Part shown: positions 6,824 through 10,679 of the stretch, in pieces
Layout: each line of letters starts with the position of its first letter
Numbering within the stretch: the stretch's first letter is position 1
DNA from: an uncultured Collinsella sp.
GTDB lineage: Bacteria > Actinomycetota > Coriobacteriia > Coriobacteriales > Coriobacteriaceae
DNA length: 10,679 nucleotides
Assembly (NCBI GenBank): GCA_958413765.1
Contig: CATYVH010000049.1
Coordinates: 1 to 10,679 of the forward strand
Reading direction: 5' to 3'
Position numbers and translations under genes: made by a program
Notes under the pieces: model-generated
What the model saw: only the letters and a program-made list of their open reading frames with translations
The model's database searches: none
What the model was told of the DNA's origin: nothing

Positions 6824-6860
6824 CGATGATTTTTTAATCCCCGTCCCAGAAAAATCATCG
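6824..6860. repeat. Perfect 11-bp inverted repeat downstream of the radical SAM gene
   Basis: CGATGATTTTT (6824-6834) and AAAAATCATCG (6850-6860) are exact reverse complements around a 15-base loop, 9 bases past the radical SAM stop codon on the minus strand. The T-run lies inside the arm rather than after the stem, so this is not a standard terminator, although it may stabilise or end the upstream transcript. Confidence 0.5.
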
Positions 6861-6869
6861 GCGAGCGCA

Positions 6870-7808
6870 CTACTTTGCGCTGGTGAGGACGCCGGTGGTG
6901 TCGAACGCCGGGGTGAAGCTCTCGTCTACCGCTCCGCCTTCTTGCCAAAACATCGTCGTAAAGCCCAGGTCGTCGGCATGGTCGAGCACCTGCTCGTACT
7001 CCTCGCGCGTCACGGCGCGCGCCAGGTCGCCGCCTTGTTCGCACATGAGGGCATTGGGCGTGTACTGGTTCATGACCGAGATCGGCACGTCGCCCACCGT
7101 CTGCCACACCAGGTCCAACACGCGGCACGAATCGTCCGCATGCCCCGGCAGCACCAGATGACGCACGATTATGCCGCGCCTCATGAGCCCGTCCTTGTCT
7201 ACCAGCTCTCCCCCGCGGCGCTCAATCTCGCGCGCCATCTGGGCCAGACCCGACACGGCCACGCGCGGGTAGTCCTTAATATGAGAAAGCGACTGCGCAA
7301 GCCCGGCATCGGCATATTTAAAGTCCGTAAGCCACACGTCGACCAGGTCGCCCAGCGCTGCCACGGCACTCGCGCGCTCGTAACCACTCGTGTTGTAGAC
7401 AATTGGGATGACCAGTCCGCGCTCCCGAGCTGCGGCAATCGCGGCCGGCAGCAGGTGAGCATAATGCGTCGCCGTCACCAGATTGATGTTATTGGCACCT
7501 TGGTCCTGCAGCTCCAGCATAATCTCGACCAGGCGCTCGGGCGAAATCTCAAGCCCAAAATTGCCCGTCGAGATCTCGTGGTTCTGGCAATAGATACATT
7601 TGAGCGAGCAGCCGCTAAAGAAGATCGTGCCCGAACCGGCCTCGCCCGAGATAGGCGGCTCCTCCCACATATGAAGCGCCGCGCGGGCCACCTTGAGCGT
7701 GTCATCGGCACCGCATACGCCGTGCGCACCCTCGTCGCGCACCGCACCGCAACGGCGCGGACACAAATGGCAGGCGGGCGAAAAAAGTTCGGTCAACGGC
7801 GTCGGCAT
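6870..7808 (-). CDS. Radical SAM protein, PflX-like (pyruvate formate-lyase activase homologue of unknown substrate)
   Basis: The 312-residue protein belongs to the radical SAM superfamily and most resembles the COG1313/PflX group. That group is homologous to pyruvate formate-lyase activating enzymes but has no firmly assigned substrate. The cluster-binding motif CxxxCxxC is Cys67, Cys71 and Cys74 in FFSGCSLKCIYCQNHEIS. Four more cysteines near the N-terminus (13, 16, 20 and 32, in CHLCPRRCG...GVCG) form a second cysteine-rich group typical of this subfamily and may bind a metal or another Fe-S cluster. ATG 7806-7808 is chosen because GGAG (complement of 7818-7821) lies 9 bases upstream; the longer reading frame needs a TTG inside that ribosome binding site. 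No formate-lyase or other glycyl-radical enzyme gene is next to it, so its partner cannot be read from context. Confidence 0.88.
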   Translation of the reverse strand: MPTPLTELFSPACHLCPRRCGAVRDEGAHGVCGADDTLKVARAALHMWEEPPISGEAGSGTIFFSGCSLKCIYCQNHEISTGNFGLEISPERLVEIMLELQDQGANNINLVTATHYAHLLPAAIAAARERGLVIPIVYNTSGYERASAVAALGDLVDVWLTDFKYADAGLAQSLSHIKDYPRVAVSGLAQMAREIERRGGELVDKDGLMRRGIIVRHLVLPGHADDSCRVLDLVWQTVGDVPISVMNQYTPNALMCEQGGDLARAVTREEYEQVLDHADDLGFTTMFWQEGGAVDESFTPAFDTTGVLTSAK

Positions 7809-7891
7809 AAAAACATGCTCCAAAACAACGATTCAGCAGCTCAAACGTAAAGGGACCAACCGCACAGACGGCTCGAGCCCAAGGCGCCGTA

Positions 7892-7920
7892 ATCGTCCGA
7901 CACGATTTTTGTAATGTCAA
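7892..7920 (-). promoter_or_regulatory. Candidate promoter of the radical SAM gene
   Basis: On the minus strand TTGACA (complement of 7915-7920), a 17-base spacer and GACGAT (complement of 7892-7897) lie about 85 bases before the start codon. The -35 is perfect and the -10 poor. It overlaps the candidate promoter of the divergent RNA. Confidence 0.35.
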
Positions 7921-7936
7921 GACTGGAATCGATAAA
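7909..7936 (+). promoter_or_regulatory. Candidate promoter of the structured RNA
   Basis: TTGTAA (7909-7914), a 16-base spacer and GATAAA (7931-7936) give a plausible, non-consensus promoter that would start a transcript around 7942. It overlaps the -35 region of the candidate divergent promoter. Confidence 0.35.
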
Positions 7937-8102
7937 GTGCCGCTTTATGATGTAGGTATTCCGCCCCCCGCGGAGCAACTGGGTGAACCGTCGCGTTTAT
8001 TTAGGGAGCCCACACAGTCGTACCTAGTACAGGTATCCTTCGTTGTTAAGGACGCTGGAACAGTCGATGAGGGCACCCACCTGTTTTAGGTGGGTTCATT
8101 TT
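7937..8102 (+). ncRNA. Probable structured non-coding RNA, possibly 6S RNA
   Basis: No credible reading frame fills this stretch, yet it is rich in pairing segments and ends in a clear terminator. The 5' end (GTGCC at 7937-7941, then CTT) pairs with GAG-GGCAC (about 8069-8075), closing the whole molecule. Next inward, TTCCGC (7959-7964) can pair with GCtGGAA (8054-8060). Inside are a small TCCGC/GCGGA hairpin (7960-7974), which competes with that helix, an ACTGGGT/GCCCACACAGT helix (about 7978-8018), TACCT/AGGTA (about 8021-8035) and TCCTT/AAGGA (about 8037-8053). A long, imperfectly paired rod closed by its two ends, about 165 bases long and with a 3' terminator, is the general form of 6S RNA, the RNA polymerase-binding regulator. 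That identity is inference from shape and size, since I cannot run a covariance model. A cis-acting leader of the downstream transferase gene is less likely because the terminator is followed by about 230 more bases. Confidence 0.5.
8075..8102 (+). terminator. Rho-independent terminator of the structured RNA
   Basis: An 8-bp perfect GC-rich stem, ACCCACCT (8075-8082) with AGGTGGGT (8088-8095) and loop GTTTT, is followed by TCATTTT. Confidence 0.75.
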
Positions 8103-8110
8103 CGTAACGT

Positions 8111-8141
8111 GGGGGGTGGTTTTTATTTGCCGAAAACCACC
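8111..8141. repeat. Hairpin sharing an arm with the hairpin at 157-197
   Basis: GGTGGTTTT (8115-8123) and AAAACCACC (8133-8141) form a perfect 9-bp stem with a 9-base loop. The left arm and loop, GGTGGTTTTTATTTGC, match the right arm and flank of the first hairpin (GGTGGTTTTTGTTTGC) in all but one base, so the two probably belong to one dispersed repeat family. It may also act as a second terminator after the structured RNA. Between 8142 and 8332 I see no gene and no convincing promoter. Confidence 0.6.
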
Positions 8142-8332
8142 ATTACAGCCCATATGGATCCCCGCCGGTATCCCGACAATCCATCGACAACATCCCAATA
8201 TCTGGTAAGCGCGTGATTATCGCTGCGTGCAATTCCATGCACCCCCCTTGGTCGAGTATCATGGTTCGGCTATGCCCTTTGCGCTTAGCAACCTTTGACC
8301 TTTTCCTTCGACGCTTGGCGGTTTTTAGATTC

Positions 8333-9532
8333 ATGGCTTCATCCCCGAGCTACATACCGTATCTATGCGTGGCAGCGGCGGCCTTTATCACGACCTTCCT
8401 CACGGTGCCCCTGGTCAAGCGCTTGGCAATTAAGCTCGACGCCGTCGACTATCCTTCTAAGCGCCGCATCAACACCAAGCCCATCCCGCGTTTGGGCGGA
8501 ACGGCGGTGTTTTTGGGCCTGGTCGTTGCCTGTATTGTGCAAATCCTAGGCACCTGGTACCTGGGTTGGCCGCCCGTTTTGGTGCCCCACCCCCGTCTGC
8601 ACATCAGCTACCCCATACTTGCGTTTTCTTTTACCGTCATCTTTGCGACCGGCGCTATCGACGACGTCTTCCAGCTCAAGCCCAAGCAAAAGCTAGCCGG
8701 ACAGGTCCTCGCCGCGCTTATCGCCTGTATCGGCGGCCTGCGGATCGGCGTCATCGTCAACCCGTTTGCCCCCGGCGAGATCATGCTCGGATGGCTCGCC
8801 TACCCCATCACCGTGATCTATCTGGTGGCATTCACCAACATCATTAACCTCATCGACGGCCTCGACGGCTTGGCCACGGGCATCTGCGGCATCGCGTCGT
8901 TCACCATGTTTTCGATGGCCGTTCTCTCGGGCCGCATCGACGCCGCCGCGCTCTCCATTGCGCTCTTTGGCGCTTGCCTGGCCTTTTTGCGCTACAACTT
9001 CAACCCCGCAAGCATCTTCTTGGGCGACTCGGGGTCGTTGCTTCTGGGCTTTGCACTGGGCTCCATCTCGCTGCTCAACGTGAGCCGCACCGCCGCGCTC
9101 ACCTCGCTTATCATCCCGCTCATCGTTGCCGGCGTGCCCATCATCGACACGTTTAGCGCCATCGTGCGCCGCAAGCGCGCCCACATTAGCATCGGGCAGG
9201 CCGACAAGGGCCACATCCACCACCGCCTGATCCAAGAGGGCTACAACCAAAAGCAGGCAGTGCTCCTCATCTACGCCTGGTGCATCATGCTTTCGGCCGG
9301 CTCCGCCGCGATTAACCAGGTCGAGGTGCCCATGCGCGTGCTCATCTTTACCGTACTCGCCATTGGCTCGGCGGCCTTTGCCAAGCACCTGCACCTGTTT
9401 GAGCCCGTGCTGCGCCACCATTACAACAAGCGCACGCACGAGGACGAGCTCGTCACCCCCGACGATCCCGCCTTTAAGCAGGAGGAGCAGGCGGCAGAAG
9501 AACGCAGGGAGGAGCGCCACCACAGGCGCTAG
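8333..9532 (+). CDS. Undecaprenyl-phosphate N-acetylhexosamine-1-phosphate transferase (WecA/TagO type)
   Basis: The 399-residue integral membrane enzyme belongs to the MraY/WecA family. It moves a sugar-1-phosphate, most likely GlcNAc-1-phosphate from UDP-GlcNAc, onto undecaprenyl phosphate and so starts a lipid-linked cell-surface polymer. About ten or eleven hydrophobic spans are interrupted by the family's cytoplasmic motifs: YPSKRRINTKPIPRLGG, AIDD with Asp110 and Asp111, NIINLIDGLDGLATG starting at Asn169, FNPASIFLGDSGS with Asp232, and HIHHR at 294-298. That last motif separates WecA/TagO enzymes from MraY. The C-terminal 30 residues form a charged Glu/Arg/His tail. ATG 8333 is chosen because the family starts just before the first membrane span. 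A GTG 40 codons upstream would add a non-family segment, and neither start has a good ribosome binding site. Neighbours do not identify the polymer. Confidence 0.9.
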   Translation: MASSPSYIPYLCVAAAAFITTFLTVPLVKRLAIKLDAVDYPSKRRINTKPIPRLGGTAVFLGLVVACIVQILGTWYLGWPPVLVPHPRLHISYPILAFSFTVIFATGAIDDVFQLKPKQKLAGQVLAALIACIGGLRIGVIVNPFAPGEIMLGWLAYPITVIYLVAFTNIINLIDGLDGLATGICGIASFTMFSMAVLSGRIDAAALSIALFGACLAFLRYNFNPASIFLGDSGSLLLGFALGSISLLNVSRTAALTSLIIPLIVAGVPIIDTFSAIVRRKRAHISIGQADKGHIHHRLIQEGYNQKQAVLLIYAWCIMLSAGSAAINQVEVPMRVLIFTVLAIGSAAFAKHLHLFEPVLRHHYNKRTHEDELVTPDDPAFKQEEQAAEERREERHHRR

Positions 9533-9545
9533 GGTAAGCTGCCGA

Positions 9546-9581
9546 GGCTGCGCCCAGGCGCCGCCGGCCAAACGCGCAGCC
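9546..9581 (+). other. GC-rich hairpin in the wecA-trpS gap
   Basis: GGCTGCGC (9546-9553) and GCGCAGCC (9574-9581) are perfect 8-bp complements, 14 bases past the transferase stop codon. No T-run follows, so it may be a weak or Rho-dependent end. The rest of the gap up to trpS (about 110 bases) has a possible -10 box TATCAT (9657-9662) without a matching -35, and no T-box-like motif. Confidence 0.3.
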
Positions 9582-9693
9582 ACGCCGCGCCCATCGCACA
9601 TGCCGCCGCTCTCCCGCCCCTCGCGTACTTACGCCCCGACCCTCCAATAAACGCGTTATCATCTTGACCCATGAACATACGTTAGGAGCAATC

Positions 9694-10679
9694 ATGCCAA
9701 ACGAGAACAGCTACGAAGTCGCGCTGCAAAAGAGCAACGCCATTCGCGAGGGCCTGGCCAAAACGCCCGAGAAGTTCACCATGCTCACCGGCGACCGCCC
9801 CACCGGCCGTCTGCACCTGGGTCACTACTTCGGCACCCTCAAGGGCCGTGTTGAGCTGCAGAACATGGGCGCCAAGACCAACGTGCTCATCGCCGACTAC
9901 CAAGTCATCACTGACCGCGATACGACCGAGCACATCCAGGACAACGTGTACAACATGGTCATGGACTACCTTGCCTGCGGCATCGACCCCGACAAGACCA
10001 TGATCTACGCGCACTCCGCCGTACCCGCCGCAAACCAGCTCATGCTGCCGTTCCTGTCGCTGGTCTCCGAGGCCGAGCTGGCGCGCAACCCCACGGTCAA
10101 GGCCGAGATGGAGGCCTCGGGCCACGAGCTCACCGGCCTTCTGCTCACCTACCCGGTGCACCAGGCCTGCGACATCCTGTTCTGCAAGGGCAATGTGGTG
10201 CCCGTCGGTCGCGACCAGCTGCCGCACATCGAGCTCACCCGCACCATCGCCCGCCGCTTTAACAACCGTTACGGCAAGGTGTTCCCCGAGGTCGACGCGC
10301 TGCTGTCCGAGACCCCGCTGCTGCCCGGCCTGGACGGGCGCAAGATGAGCAAGAGCTACGGCAACGCCATTAACATCTCGATGACCGCCGAGGAGACGGC
10401 CAAGCGCATCAAGAAGAGCCAGACCGACTCCGAGCGCATGATCACGTTCGATCCCGAGAATCGCCCCGGCGTGTCCGGCCTGCTTTCAACCGCCGCCATC
10501 TGCACCGGCCGTTCCGAGGTCGAGATTGCCGAGGAGATTGGCATGGGCGGCTCCGGCCAGCTCAAGAAGTACGTGACCGAGGCCGTCAACGAGTACTTCG
10601 CGCCGATCCGCGAGCGTCGTCAGCGCTATGAGAACGATCTGGACTATGTGAAGGACGTGCTGCACGAGGGCAACCGTCG
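9694..10679 (+). CDS. trpS: Tryptophanyl-tRNA synthetase, 3' end outside the window
   Basis: The class I aminoacyl-tRNA synthetase charges tRNA-Trp with tryptophan in the cytoplasm. The first 328 codons are present and open to the edge; family members are usually about 330-345 residues, so only a short C-terminus is missing. The nucleotide-binding HIGH motif reads TGDRPTGRLHLGHYFG (residues about 32-47). The KMSKS motif is intact in LPGLDGRKMSKSYGN (about 210-224). ARNPTVKAEM and VPVGRDQLPHIELTR are further TrpRS blocks. The TGDRPTG form places it with the TrpRS type of streptococci and clostridia rather than the E. coli type, which has SGAQPSG there. The start is supported by AGGAG (9684-9688) 5 bases before the ATG. 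Transcription is rightward, behind the transferase after a 161-base gap. Confidence 0.96.
   Translation, partial: MPNENSYEVALQKSNAIREGLAKTPEKFTMLTGDRPTGRLHLGHYFGTLKGRVELQNMGAKTNVLIADYQVITDRDTTEHIQDNVYNMVMDYLACGIDPDKTMIYAHSAVPAANQLMLPFLSLVSEAELARNPTVKAEMEASGHELTGLLLTYPVHQACDILFCKGNVVPVGRDQLPHIELTRTIARRFNNRYGKVFPEVDALLSETPLLPGLDGRKMSKSYGNAINISMTAEETAKRIKKSQTDSERMITFDPENRPGVSGLLSTAAICTGRSEVEIAEEIGMGGSGQLKKYVTEAVNEYFAPIRERRQRYENDLDYVKDVLHEGNR

Noticed and set aside
7970..7996. A T-box-like string (GGGTGAACCGTCGCG) that might suggest a T-box leader
   Set aside because: It differs from the T-box core AGGGTGGTACCGCG. The next gene is not amino-acid related, and trpS lies 1.7 kb away with its own gap.
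8143..8334. A 63-codon basic minus-strand frame in front of the WecA-like gene
   Set aside because: It is a short Lys/Arg-rich frame with no clear ribosome binding site or family, overlapping the leader of the transferase gene.

Overview
The window is 10.7 kb of GC-rich, densely coding bacterial chromosome carrying ordinary housekeeping genes. Protein sequence, base composition and the style of the intergenic GTCCCC-type repeats suggest a gut actinobacterium of the Coriobacteriia, with Collinsella the best guess. This is inferred from general resemblance, because no rRNA or other taxonomic marker is present. I see no transposase, integrase, phage gene, CRISPR array or toxin-antitoxin pair.

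Layout from left to right: the 3' end of an HD-domain hydrolase gene (+); a strong bidirectional hairpin; proA (-); a divergent large-type prolyl aminopeptidase-like serine hydrolase (+); a 314-base intergenic region with direct GTCCCC repeats and a 164-bp element that has perfect 31-bp inverted ends around a central terminator; proB (-); pncB (-); a small coiled-coil, single-pass membrane protein (-); tRNA-Ala(CGC) with its own promoter and terminator (-); a PflX-like radical SAM protein (-); a 524-base gap holding a probable structured RNA (+) that may be 6S RNA, plus a second hairpin; a WecA/TagO-type undecaprenyl-phosphate sugar-1-phosphate transferase (+); and the 5' nine-tenths of trpS (+), which runs off the right edge.

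How the genes relate: proB and proA encode the first two steps of proline synthesis from glutamate. They are normally adjacent, but here they lie either side of an oppositely oriented gene whose likely product releases N-terminal proline from peptides. proB, pncB (NAD salvage from nicotinate) and the small membrane protein gene are co-directional and closely spaced. The only strong promoter visible upstream of them is that of the tRNA gene. The wecA-like gene points to synthesis of a lipid-linked cell-surface glycopolymer.

Nothing here amounts to a clear new multi-gene system. The items most worth a second look are non-coding: the concentric palindromic element at 3091-3254, the probable RNA at about 7937-8102, and dispersed hairpin repeats that resemble transposase-associated REP sequences.
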